From Megaustenia siamemsis (taxonomy: Eukaryota > Mollusca > Gastropoda > Stylommatophora > Ariophantidae), in the NCBI GenBank assembly GCA_032433765.1, contig JAVIAB010000051.1:78697744-78761743 (forward strand): 64,000 bases of DNA, in the 5' to 3' direction. Positions 20,800 through 32,082 of this stretch are shown piece after piece. The position numbers and the translations under genes were made by a program. The stretch's first letter is position 1, and the number at the start of each line of letters is the position of its first letter. The notes beneath the pieces are model-generated. The model was not told the DNA's origin, did not search any database, and was given only the letters and a program-made list of their open reading frames with translations.

Positions 20800-23700
20800 A
20801 CACAGTAGAGAATCAATATGAGTGGGAAAGATAACGGGGTAGAGGATGATTTAGATAGATAATAGAGCAAAGGATATGCGTGCGGGGTAATGGAGTAGAG
20901 TGTAATTTTGAAAGATAACAGAGGAGTAAATGTGAGAAAAATATATTAGAGGATGAATACGAGTGATAATAGAGTAGATTATGAATGAAAAGGTTAACAA
21001 GGTAAAAGGTGAATGAGAAATATAATAGAGTGGGTGTATAGTGGTAATAATAGAGAGAAGATGAATGGGAAAGATAATAGAGAAACGATGAATGGGAAAG
21101 TTAATAGAGAGACGATGAATGGGAAAGATAATAAAGAGACGATGAATGGGAAAGATAATAGAGAAACGATGAATGGGAAAGATAATAGAGAGACGATGAA
21201 TGGGAAAGATAATAAAGAGACGATGAATGGGAAAGATAATAGAGAAACGATGAATGGGAAAGATAATAGAGAGACGATGAATGGGAAAGATAATAAAGAG
21301 AAGATGAATGGGAAAGATAATAGAGAGGCGATGAATGGGAAAGATAACAGAGAGACAATGAAGGGGAAAGAAAATAGAGAGGCGATGAATGGGAAAGTTA
21401 ATAGAGAGGCGATGAATGGGAAAGATAATAGAGAGGCGATGAAGGGGAAAGAAAATAGAGAGGCGATGAATGGGAAAGTTAATAGAGAGGCGATGAATTG
21501 GAAAGATAATAGAGAGGCGATGAAGGGGAAAGAAAATAGAGAGGCGATGAATGGGAAAGTTAATAGAGAGGCGATGAATGGGAAAGATAATAGAGAGGCG
21601 ATGAATGGGAAAGTTAATAGAGAGGCGATGAATGGGAAAGTTAATAGAGAGGCGATGAAGGGGAAAGAAAATAGAGAGGCGAGGAATGGGAAAGATAATA
21701 GAGAGGCGAGGAATGGGAAAGATAATAGAGAGGCGAGGAATGGGAAAGTTAATAGAGAGGCGATGAATGGGAAAGTTAATAGAGAGGCGATGAATGGGAA
21801 AGTTAATAGAGAGGCGATGAATGGGAAAGATAATAGAGAGGCGATGAATGGGAAAGATAATAGAGAGGCGAGGAATGGGAAAGATAATAGAGAGGCGATG
21901 AATGGGAAAGATAATAAAGAGGCGATGAATGGGAAAGATAATAGAGAGGCGAGGAATGGGAAAGATAATAGAGAGGCGAGGAATGGGAAAGATAATAGAG
22001 AGGCGAGGAATGGGAAAGATAATAGAGAGGCGATGAATGGGAAAGATAATAGAGAGGCGATGAATGAAAAAGATAATAGAGAGGCGAGGAATGGGAAAGA
22101 TAATAGAGAGGCGATGAAGGGGAAAGATAATAGAGAGGCGATGAAGGCGAAAGATAGCAGAGAGACGATGAATGGGAAAGAAAATAGAGAGGCGATGAAG
22201 GCGAAAGATAGCAAAGAGACGATGAATGGGAAAGATAATAGAGAGGAGATTAAGGGAAAAGCTAATAGAGAGGCGATGAATGGGAAAGATAATAGAGGCG
22301 ATGAATGGGAAATATAATAGAGAGGCGATGAAGGGGAAAGATAATAGAGAGGCGATGAAGGCGAAAGATAATAGAGAGGCGATGAATGGGAAAGATAATA
22401 GAGAGGCGATGAAGGGGAAAGATAATAGAAAGGCGATGAATGGGAAAGATAATAAAGTGGCGATGAGTGGGAAAGATAATAGAGAGGCGATGAAGGGGAA
22501 AGATAATAGAGAGGCGATGAATGGGAAAGATAATAGAGAGGTGATTAGTGGGAAAGATAATAGAGAGGCGATGAAGGCGAAAGATAATAGAGAGGCGATG
22601 AAGGCGAAAGATAATAGAGAGGCGATGAAGGCGAAAGATAACAGAGAGGCGATGAGTGGGAAAGATAATAGAGAGGCGATGAAGGCGAAAGATAATAGAG
22701 AGGCGATGAATAGGAAAGATAATAGAGAGGCGATGAAGGGGAAAGATAATAGAGAGGCGATGAAGGCGAAAGATAATAGAGAGGCGATGAATAGGAAAGA
22801 TAATAGAGAGGCGAGGAATGGGAAAGATAATAGAGAGGCGATGAAGGCGAAAGATAATAGAGAGGCGATGAAGGCGAAAGATAGCAGAGAGACGACGAAT
22901 GGGAAAGAAAATAGAGAGGCGATGAAGGCGAAAGATAGCAGAGAGAGACGATGAATGGGAAAGAAAATAGAGAGGCGATGAAGGCAAAAGATAGCAGAGA
23001 GACGATGAAAGGGAAAGAAAATAGAGAGGCGATGAATGGGAAAAAAAATAGAGAGACGATGAATGGGAAAGAAAATAGAGAGGCGATGAATGGGAAAGAT
23101 AATAGAGAGGCAATGAATGGAAAAGATAATAGAGAGAAGATGAATGGGGAATATAATAGAAAGAAGATGAATGGGAAAGATAGTATAGAGACGATGAATG
23201 GGAAAGATAATAGAGAGACGATGAATGGGAAAGAAAATAGAGAGGCGATGAAGGCGAAAGATAGCAGAGAGACGATGAATGGGAAAGAAAATAGAGAGGC
23301 GATGAATGGGAAAGAAAATAGAGAGGCGATGAATGGGAAAGAAAATAGAGAGGCGATGAATGGGAAAGAAAATAGAGAGGCGATGAATGGGAAAGAAAAT
23401 AGAGAGGCGATGAATGGGAAAGAAAATAGAGAGGCGATGAATGGGAAAGAAAATAGAGAGGCGATGAAGGCGAAAGATAGCAGAGAGACGATGAATGGGA
23501 AAGAAAATAGAGAGGCGATGAAGGCGAAAGATAGCAAAGAGACGATGAATGGGAAAGAAAATAGAGAGGCGATGAATGGGAAAGAAAATAGAGAGGCGAT
23601 GAAGGCGAAAGATAGCAGAGAGACGATGAATGGGAAAGAAAATAGAGAGGCCATGAATGGGAAAGAAAATAGAGAGGCGATGAATGGGAAAGATAATAGA

Positions 23701-24010
23701 GAGGCGATGAATGGGAAAGAAAATAAAGAGGCGATGAATGGGAAAGAAAATAGAGAGGCGATGAAGGCGAAAGATAGCAGAGAGACGATGAATGGGAAAG
23801 AAAATAGAGAGACAATGACTGGAAAAGATAATAGAGAGGCGATGAAGGCGAAAGATAATAGAGAGAAGGCAAATGGAAAAGATAATAGAGAGAAGATGAA
23901 TGGGGAAGATAATAGAGAGAAGATGAATGGGAAAGATAGTATAGAGACGATGAATGGGAAAGATAATAGAGAGAAGGTGAACGGAAATTATAATAGAAAA
24001 TAATTGGAAA
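20800..24010. repeat. 3.2-kb purine-rich 27-bp satellite-like array
   Basis: About 115 units of 27 bp, core GAATGGGAAAGATAATAGAG. The outer ~250 bp at the left and the last units at the right are diverged; the centre is homogeneous, with locally dominant variants (AGGGGAAAGA, AGGCGAAAGATAGC). About 80% of plus-strand bases are purines. The very long minus-strand frames (over 1000 codons) exist because the pyrimidine-rich strand can hardly form stop codons; all three minus frames are open for long stretches. Confidence 0.97.
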
Positions 24011-24635
24011 GACAAACAAGTAGACGTTAAAAGGGACAGACAACACCATAAAAGATGAACGCATATGTGACATAGAAGAAATCAACATGTTATGGTGAAC
24101 AAATATGAAGTCATTTCATCTGTTTTACATAAAGCTGAGCGAAAACCCTACATACACAAAATATCATCGATTTTAAAATATGAGCTAACCTTGACGTCTG
24201 CATATCAAGACACATAATTTTTTTTTTTTTAAGAAAGACGCCGTCCCGCCCCTGCGTTACATACAAAACACGTGCATATCTAAAAATGCTAATTAATAAC
24301 GAAACAAAAATATGCTCACAGTTCGAGTTTTTAAATTGCCATTATTTCCCAACGGCAAATCGCAGGGTCAAACAACAGAGATCTTGTTTTAAAAGGGCTA
24401 GAAGACGTCATTATTTGTAAATTAACACAATTTTAACTTGAATGTAATTTGTTTACTTGAGTTCAAAGTTGTTCTGAGAGTTGTCGTCAATACATCACGG
24501 CATATGTTTGTTTATTTGTGATGGTTTGCAAAAAGAAAATATTTGTGAAGGTACAAATTAATGATAACAGCGAAATGTTAGTGAAGTGGTGATTGTTGCC
24601 ACAGAAGAATGAGCAGCGGTAAAAAGTCAAATTGT
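24011..24635. other. unique sequence
   Basis: AT-rich, non-repetitive; no supported gene or TE. Confidence 0.35.
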
Positions 24636-24930
24636 TGTGGTGGTAGTAGTTGTAGTAGTAGTAGTTGTTGTTGTTGTTCTTGTTGTAGTAATAGTAGTAG
24701 TAGCAGTAATAGTTGAAACAGTAGTAGTAGCAGTAGTTAGAGAAGGAATATTAACATTAGTAGTGCATTGGTAGTGGTAGTGGTGGTAGTAGTAGTAGCA
24801 GTTGTAGCAGTTGTAGTAGTAATAGTTGTAGTAGCAGTTGTAGTAGTAATAGTAGTAGTAGTAGCAGTAGTAGTAGTAGTAGTAGTAGCAGTAGTAGGAA
24901 TAGTAATAGTAGTAGTAGCAGTAGTAGTAT

Positions 24931-24961
<31 letters not shown>

Positions 24962-25008
24962 TGTTGTTGTTGTTGTTTTTGTTGTTGTTGTAATAGTAAT
25001 AGATTTAT
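24636..25008. repeat. GTA/GTT trinucleotide array
   Basis: Mixed GTA, GTT and GCA triplets over 370 bp. Low-complexity; Val-rich and Thr-rich frames are artefacts. Confidence 0.95.
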
Positions 25009-25237
25009 TACTGTCCCGAATTTGTCCCGATTTTGGCGGAATTTTTAGCTTTTGTCCCGGATTTGTCAAAATACATTAGGGACACGAACTTTTACCACTT
25101 TTGCCAATATGGTAAACGTCTCTTCGACTTAAAAATATACTTTATCCCGTTGTTGTGTAGAAAATATTTAAAAAGTTGAACTGACTGTTCATTTGGCAAA
25201 ACAGTAACAGTAAAACACGCTCCAAGTTTTATATCTT
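25009..25237. other. unique spacer
   Basis: No feature recognised. Confidence 0.35.
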
Positions 25238-26637
25238 GTATCATCATCATCATCATGTGCCATACCGGTTGGCGTAGGCGATCATGTCCCTCCACAATCT
25301 TCTATCTACAGTGCATTGTATCAGTTCTGTTGTTGATTGTTTTCCATGCCATGACACCAAGCTATCCAGTATTTTCTCTCTTTGTCGTCCGCGATCTCTC
25401 TTTCCTTTTATTTTGCCAGTTGTAACCAAGTATTCCAACTTTCCTCTTCACATGATGTGCCCAAAAAATGTTGATTGCTTCTTTCTGATGTTTTTTAAGA
25501 GCTCCCTTTTTGTGTTGGCCTCTTTGAGAACTTTCTCATTGGTCTTTTTAGCTGTCCAGGGAACTTTCAAAATTCTTCTGAGAAATCTCATCTCTGTGGC
25601 CTCTAATCGTCTTTTCATTTGTTTGTCTACTGTCCATGATTCGCTTCCATAGGTCAGAATTGGTTCTATATAGCATCGATGAACTCTCTTTCTCATTTTT
25701 ATTAACATAGATTTGTTGCATAAGATATTTTTCATTTTCTGAAATGCTATTTTGGCCTGAGCTATTCTGCTTTTTATTTCTGTGGTGCATCTTCCATCTG
25801 ATGTTATTATTGTGCACAAGTATTTCAAACGTTGCACTTGTTTCAGATTTGTCTCGTTTATTTTTATGCTGCATGATGGTGGTGATTGTTTCTTCGATAT
25901 AACCATTACTTCTGTTTTCTTACTATTCAGACTGAGACCTTTCTTGTTGCTTTCTTTTTACCATTATGTCTATCATTTCTTGTAGTTCATTCTCTGTCTC
26001 TGCTATTAAGACTGTGTCATCCGCATATCGCAATTATTTATGTTGTGGCCGTTGACTTCAATTCCTTTTTTGTATACTATTGATCTCATAATATATTCTG
26101 CAAAGTGAAAACAAATCCGGTGACAGAACACAGCCTTGTCTGACTCCATTCTTTATATATTGGAATTGTCCTGTTTGGTTGTTAATTCGTATAGCTGTTG
26201 TTTGTTGCCAGTACAGGTTTTTTTTATGATTCGCAGATCCTTGCCATCAATGTTTAATTTCTCCAGCATATTGATTATTTCCACATGCTTTGCTTTGTCA
26301 AATGCTTTCGTGTAGTCTATAAAGCACATATATAGATCTCTCTTTACCTCTATAGATCTTTCTATCAATGTTCTTAAGATATATATTGCATTATTGGTGC
26401 CGTTTCCATCTACAAATCCACATTGTTCCTCACTTATTTCTGGTTTTATTCTGCTCCTCACACGTCTCATGATTACTCTTAGTAATATTTTAGTCATATG
26501 GCTCATGAGACTAATAGTGCGATGGTCTTCACAATCAGTGGCTCCTGACTTCTTCGGTATGGCTACAAAGATAGATTTTAGTAGATCTTCGGGTATGTGT
26601 CCAGTGTTATATATGTTATTGAGTAATGTTGTTATAT
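25238..26637 (-). mobile_element. LINE family A, reverse-strand copy with RT and C-terminal region
   Basis: Read on the minus strand from 26637: PKKSGATDCEDH, MSHMTKILLRVIMRRVRSR, QCGFVDGNGTNNAIYILRTL, LYMCFIDYTKAFDKAKHVEI, then a broken stretch, the intact catalytic YADDTV (about 26010-26030), KTEVMVISKKQSPPSCSIKI, LTYGSESWTVDKQMKRRLEA and LWRDMIAYANRYGT. One CGA-to-TGA type stop follows GHIM near 25449. Frameshifts lie near 25910-26150. The tail is GATGATGATGATGAT at 25238-25255. It is less decayed than the copy at 4.1-6.3 kb but still non-functional. A possible TSD is TTATATCTT. Confidence 0.93.
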
Positions 26638-27068
26638 CTTATATACTGAAACTGAAACTCAATAACGTTTAATACAATATCTCCTGATAACGTTTTGTAA
26701 GCCTATATTGTTAGGTGTTTTAATTAGTTTTAAAATATATGTATTATTCACTTGAAAAAGACGAAAGAAATTTCCTTTTATTGATGGAAAATTTATGTCA
26801 AATTAATCCGTCCCGGATTAGGTTTTCAAAAATATAGTCACTTTAGTCAATAACATACCAGGTGCTGAAATACTGGTGTACTTATATACTTAGTGTCGTT
26901 GTCAACGACTAAAACACAAAATCGCAAACGGGCGGTATTTACGTCAGGGTTCCCCGTGGATTTTCTTGAGATTCTCGAGGGAATATCCGAGTACCTTTGA
27001 AGTCGTGCAGTGTACATTGAAAGTGGCCCTATTAATAACAACAACAATATAGACAGGGAGTGGGACGG
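26638..27068. other. unique sequence
   Basis: Low-copy DNA with no recognised TE or array. A minus-strand frame at about 26850-27045 lacks splice signals and is not called. Confidence 0.35.
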
Positions 27069-27590
<522 letters not shown>

Positions 27591-28365
27591 AAAGAGGTAA
27601 GGATAAAACAGACAAAAGAAACACCATGTTTTAATATAGAACAGACAGTTAGGTTAAAACAGCGACATATAGTCTAGAATAGACAGAATAGAATTCTATG
27701 AGCTCAGCAAACAATAAGACTAATTAACAAAACACGAACCTTGTCCTAATACTTAAAACATGTTCAGGCCTACAACCAGGCAAATACAATTACACTTGGA
27801 TTAGAGCCGGCTGTAACACAAATTATTTTAAAGTTTAACGAATTCTGAGGGGAAATTATCTTGCCTGCTGAAGCTTGAAAAGGCGTCAGAACGGATCTCA
27901 ACAAAGTTGTGATCCTATGAAGGCGCGCTTGCTTGAGTGGAGTTCTTATTCTTGAATCAGATGTGATCAATTTCACGCCAGGTTTCATTTCTATTCCCCT
28001 TTGACCTGTACATTGCCGACATTCATGAGTTGCTGTTTCAAACTGACGTTTGCAGCCGAATGGATCCAGAGTTGTGGAGTCGAGGTCGGAGTCGTGGATT
28101 CCGAAGCATTCGTGGGTGGTGTCTACGTCGGCTTAAATGTTGTAGGGCTCACTCTACTTTTGCCCTCTCTTCTCGCAGGGCAGCGTCGTCTTGAGTTATT
28201 GTTTTTATAGAGACGATAACATCGCCGTATGATGAGAACCTCATAGTTAAAACACGCCTAAGTCATAAATAAACACACAAGACATGGAATTAACTACTCT
28301 TTGGTTATCTTAATCGTTTCTCCGGTTGGTCTAATTGCTTATCTGTATAATACATCTTGTATATC
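27591..28365. other. unique sequence, no supported gene
   Basis: Contains a GC-richer patch at 28030-28190 with repeated GAGTCG motifs and a plus-strand frame (EVGVVDSEAFVGG). I see no family match, so it is not called. Confidence 0.35.
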
Positions 28366-28738
28366 CATCCATCATTCAATTCATCCTTCTATTCATCCAT
28401 TAATCAATTCATCCTTCTATCCATCCATCAATCAATTCATCCTTCTATCCATCCATTAATCAATTCATCCTTCTATCCATCCATCAATCAATTCATCCTT
28501 CTATCCATCCATTAATCAATTCATCCTTCTATCCATCCATCAATCAATTCATCCTTCTATCCATCCATCAATCAATTCATCCTTCTATCCATCCATTAAT
28601 CAATTCATCCTTCTATCCATCCATCATTCAATTCATCCTCCTATCCATCCATCAATCAATTCATCCTTCTATCCATCCATCAATCAATTCATCCTTCTAT
28701 CCATCCATCAATCAATTCATCCTTCTATCCATTCAGTC
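28366..28738. repeat. 28-bp minisatellite (ATCCATCCATCAATCAATTC type)
   Basis: About 13 units of 28 bp, core CATCCTTCTATCCATCCATC. Two alternating variants (ATTAATCA and ATCAATCA). Confidence 0.96.
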
Positions 28739-28957
28739 TATTTTATATACTTTCAGTTCGAACGGTAGTTCATCTGTCTGTCAATTCATCTACCTATTCA
28801 TGGTTTAGTCTGTCATTTTGTCTGCATGTCTGAATGCCTTCTCTGCGCTCTTGTATCAACAGCGTCGAGTGTAAATGGAGTGTTCCTGACAAAGCCGTAC
28901 TGTTGATTTCATGCCTTCTAATTTGTATCACGTTTGACAGATCGTTAACCAGTCTTT

Positions 28958-29462
28958 TCTAGAGATGACCCTCTCTCACTTGTTGCTGTTAGCCCTTTCA
29001 GTGGGACACAGTGTGATGCGGCGTGTCCAAATCCAGTCTTTTCTAGAGATGACCCTCTCTCACTTGTTGCTGTTAGCCCTTTCAGTGGGACACAGTGTGA
29101 TGCGGTGTGTCCAAATCCAGTCTTTTCTAGAGATGACCCTCTCTCACTTGTTGCTGTTAGCCCTTTCAGTGGGACACAGTGTGATGCGGTGTGTCCAAAT
29201 CCAGTCTTTTCTAGAGATGACCCTCTCTAGCTTGTTGCTGTTAGCCCTTTCAGTGGGACACAGTGTGATGCGGCGTGTCCAAATCCAGTCTTTTCTAGAG
29301 ATGACCCTCTCTCACTTGTTGCTGTTAGCCCTTTCAGTGGGACACAGTGTGATGCTGTGTGTCCAAATCCAGTGTTTTCTAGAGATGACCCTCTCTCACT
29401 TGTTGCTGTTTCTGCTGTTAGCCCTTTTTGCAGGACACTGTGTGATGCCGTTTGTCCAAATC
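28958..29462. repeat. 84-bp minisatellite, six units
   Basis: Units of 84 bp containing TCTAGAGATGACCCTCTCTC and CACAGTGTGATGCGG. The first five are nearly identical, so amplification is recent; the last carries a small insertion (CTGCTGTTTCTG). The length (28 codons) keeps a frame open on each strand (LLLLALSVGHSVMR on plus). No start, splice or domain evidence supports a gene. Confidence 0.93.
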
Positions 29463-30124
29463 CTTTAAGCCTCTGTTTCTCAGTGTATCTCTGAAAAGTC
29501 CATAAATAAGATCTTTCTTTATTTATCATCAGCAAATATATACTATAACATCTCTTTGAATTACCACTCTGTGGTGCATTGCGATTTCTCGTGAAAGAAA
29601 AATGAAAAATGCTCTTCAGTGTAATACAAAGCCAGAAGCAAGTGGTAGGGTGTAACGTACACTCATATAAAGTATGGTGACAGCTTTACAAAAAAAAGGA
29701 ACACAACAAAATACTAACGTTTCGGCCTATATGCGGCCTTCTTCATAGAACGAGAACAACATAAACGGACAACGGAATAAAGAGAAACTCTACTACATCT
29801 AGAATGTGCGGTACAGGTAATTCAAGGAGAAATAAAAATAGAGATAAGAGATAAAATGATAACATGAAAAAGAGAGATTTACTACACATAGGAGGTTAAA
29901 AATGGATATGTACAAATTAGTAAGCTAAAACATATTTTAAAATTAAACCGAGACTTAACTGAGGCAAGATCCAAAAGCTTCCAGAGAGTAGATGACAGTG
30001 AGTCCAATGTGGATGTGATGAGACGTGAGAGCCCACCACTTGCTCCTTGCTACGAGCTTTACAGTAGCAGTGCAATTATATACCTCTTCCCTAATATAGA
30101 ACCACAATCTTGAAATCTCTTCTT
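29463..30124. other. unique sequence with a Penelope-like motif
   Basis: Mostly unassigned. At 29718-29758 the block AACGTTTCGGCCTATATGCG / GCCTTCTTCATAG resembles the GAAACG-GGCC-GAAG block found near the ends of Penelope-like elements, where a hammerhead ribozyme fold is known. No RT or GIY-YIG coding is seen nearby. Confidence 0.35.
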
Positions 30125-30337
30125 AGTGACACCTGTTAAGTGGGCGTGAATGCGTTGTGTCGCTAGTTTACGACATGCCCGCGATATCTGCGCCTTTCGG
30201 CCTGAAACATCCGCCCTTATAAGGGGTAAATTTATTTAACGATTTTTTCCCCGGCGGCAGCCATTTGTGGCTTACTGTTATCGACTTTAAATTGCCGAAG
30301 ATTCTTCAGCGAGAAATTTTTTCTTACTCTCCCATGA

Positions 30338-30408
30338 TCAAAATTCTTTCTTCCTCTTCCATCATCAAAATTCTTTCTTCATCTTCCATAATCAAAATTC
30401 TTTCTTCC
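30338..30408 (-). repeat. short inverted block of the 27-bp GAAGAAAGAATTTTGATCATGG repeat
   Basis: Three units in reverse orientation (ATGATCAAAATTCTTTCTTC on the plus strand), the reverse complement of the array at 31056-31952. Confidence 0.85.
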
Positions 30409-30478
30409 TAGCTGTCTCGAAAAACATGATATCTCGTGCGCCCTCGCATACGGGATATTCTGTTTTTCGAGACAGCTA
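30409..30478. mobile_element. 70-bp TA-flanked perfect hairpin (MITE-like)
   Basis: The arms TAGCTGTCTCGAAAAACA and TGTTTTTCGAGACAGCTA are perfect 18-bp inverted repeats around a 34-bp loop that itself pairs partly (GATATCTCG / CGGGATATTC). Both ends are TA. This is the form of a very short Tc1/mariner-type non-autonomous element, but only one copy is visible. Confidence 0.55.
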
Positions 30479-30496
30479 ATCATCGAATCCACTACA

Positions 30497-30832
30497 CAGA
30501 GACTAGGCGTGGGTAAAGTTTAGACTTCGAATCTCACTACCAGAGACTAGGAGAAGGTAAAGTCGAAACTTCGAATATCACTACCCAGAGACTAGGAGAA
30601 GGTAAAGTCTAGACTTCGAATATCACTACCCAGAGACTAGGAGAAGGTAAAGTCGAAACTTCGAATCTCACTACCCAGAGACTAGGAGAAGGTAAAGTCG
30701 AAACTTCGAATATCACTACCCAGAGACTAGGAGAAGGTAAAGTCGAAACTTCGAATATCACTACCCAGAGACTAGGAGAAGGTAAAGTCGAAATTTCGAA
30801 TATCACTACCCAGAGACTAGGAGAGGGCAAAG
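30497..30832. repeat. 45-bp minisatellite inside SINE-D
   Basis: About 7.5 units of 45 bp, core GACTAGGAGAAGGTAAAGTC. It occupies the same internal position as the 31-bp array of the SINE-D at 7.4-8.1 kb and shares ATCACTACCCAGAGACTAGG-like sequence with it. Confidence 0.94.
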
Positions 30833-31055
30833 TCATGAGAAAACCACGAATTCGAAGTGAAGAATTACCACCGCCTGTAGCGAGATTCGAACTCGGCATC
30901 TTCCTATTTATAGACCGACGTCTTACATATAGACCACGTAATCCCCTGAAGTTTAACATATACAATGACAAGCCTTGACTTTGTCAACAAGCAAGTAAAA
31001 ACCGAAATAAGAAATGGGAGAAGTTGGTTGTTCAATTAAATATATCGCCAATGAA

Positions 31056-31952
31056 GATTTTGATTATGGGATAGGAAGAGAGAATTTTGATTATGGAAGA
31101 GGGAGAAAGAATTTTGATCATGGAAGAGGAAGAAAGAATTTTGATGATGGAAGAGGAAGAAAGAATTTTGATCATGGGAGAGGAAGAAAGAATTTTGATC
31201 ATGGAGAGGAAGAAAGAATTTTGATCATGGAGAGAAAGAAAGAATTTTTATCATGGGAGAGGAAGAAAAAATTTTGATCATGGAGAGGAAGAAAGAATTT
31301 TGATCATGGAGAGGAAGAAAGAATTTTTATCATGGAGAGGAAGAAAGAATTTTTATCATGGAGAGAAAGAAAGAATTTTTATCATGGAGAGGAAGAAAGA
31401 ATTTTGATCATGGAGAGAAAGAAAGAATTTTTATCATGGGAGAGGAAGAAAGAATTTTGATCATAGAGAGGAAGAAAGAATTTTGATCATGGAGAGGAAA
31501 AAAGAATTTTTATCATGGAGAGAAAGAAAGAATTTTTATCATGGGAGAGGAAGAAAGAATTTTGATCATGGAGAGGAAGAAAGAATTTAGATCATGGAGA
31601 GGAAGAAAGAATTGTTATCATGGGAGAGGAAGAAAGAATTTTGATCATGGAGAGGAAGAAAGAATTTTGATCATGGAGAGGAAGAAAGAATTTTTATCAT
31701 GGGAGAGGAAGAAAGAATTTTGATCATGGAGAGGAAGAAAGAAATTTTATCATGGAGAGGAAGAAAGAATTTTTATCATGGTGAGAAAGAAAGCATTTTT
31801 ATCATGGGAGAGGAAGAAAGAATTTTGATCATGGAGAGGAAGAAAGAATTTTGATCATGGGAGAGGAAGAAAGAATTTTGATCATGGTAGAGGAAGAAAG
31901 AATTTTGATCATGGGAGAGGAAGAAATAATTGTTATCATGGGAGAGGAAGAA
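31056..31952. repeat. 26-27 bp purine-rich minisatellite
   Basis: About 34 units of 26-27 bp, core GAGAGGAAGAAAGAATTTTG, mixing GATCATGG, TATCATGG and GATCATGGG ends, so the frame shifts repeatedly. Purine-rich plus strand. Confidence 0.96.
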
Positions 31953-32082
31953 ACAAGCAAAAAAGGAAACTTATCAACTTAATACAATGTAAATACGACA
32001 GCCACACACCATTCAAAAGTTTTTGTTCTGCGCACACAATTTATACATCCGCTTGTGCCCTGCACATAATGATGTTAAAGAA

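Larger units (their letters stand above)
30125..30955 (-). mobile_element. SINE-D copy with internal arrays and a hairpin
   Basis: Collinear with the copy at 20040-20445: left body GGGCGTGAATGCGTTGTGTC, CTTTCGGCCTGAAACATCCG, GGCGGCAGCCATTTG and AAATTGCCGAAG. Then foreign or expanded DNA (inverted 27-bp units, a 70-bp hairpin, a 45-bp array). Finally GGGCAAAGTCATGAGAAAAC and the tRNA-like head (box B GAGTTCGAATCTC, plus-strand 30875-30955). Orientation is minus. Confidence 0.68.

Noticed and set aside
20851..24015. Open frame of over 1000 codons on the minus strand
   Set aside because: It lies wholly in the 27-bp array. The minus strand is about 80% pyrimidine and cannot easily form stops; all three minus frames are open for long stretches and change frame at array indels.
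28001..28210. Gene with the frame EVGVVDSEAFVGGVYVGL
   Set aside because: Short, low complexity (repeated GAGTCG), no family match and no clear splice or promoter signal.
29227..29535. Protein encoded by the 84-bp repeat
   Set aside because: Frames exist on both strands because 84 is divisible by three; copies are near-identical and there is no independent coding evidence.
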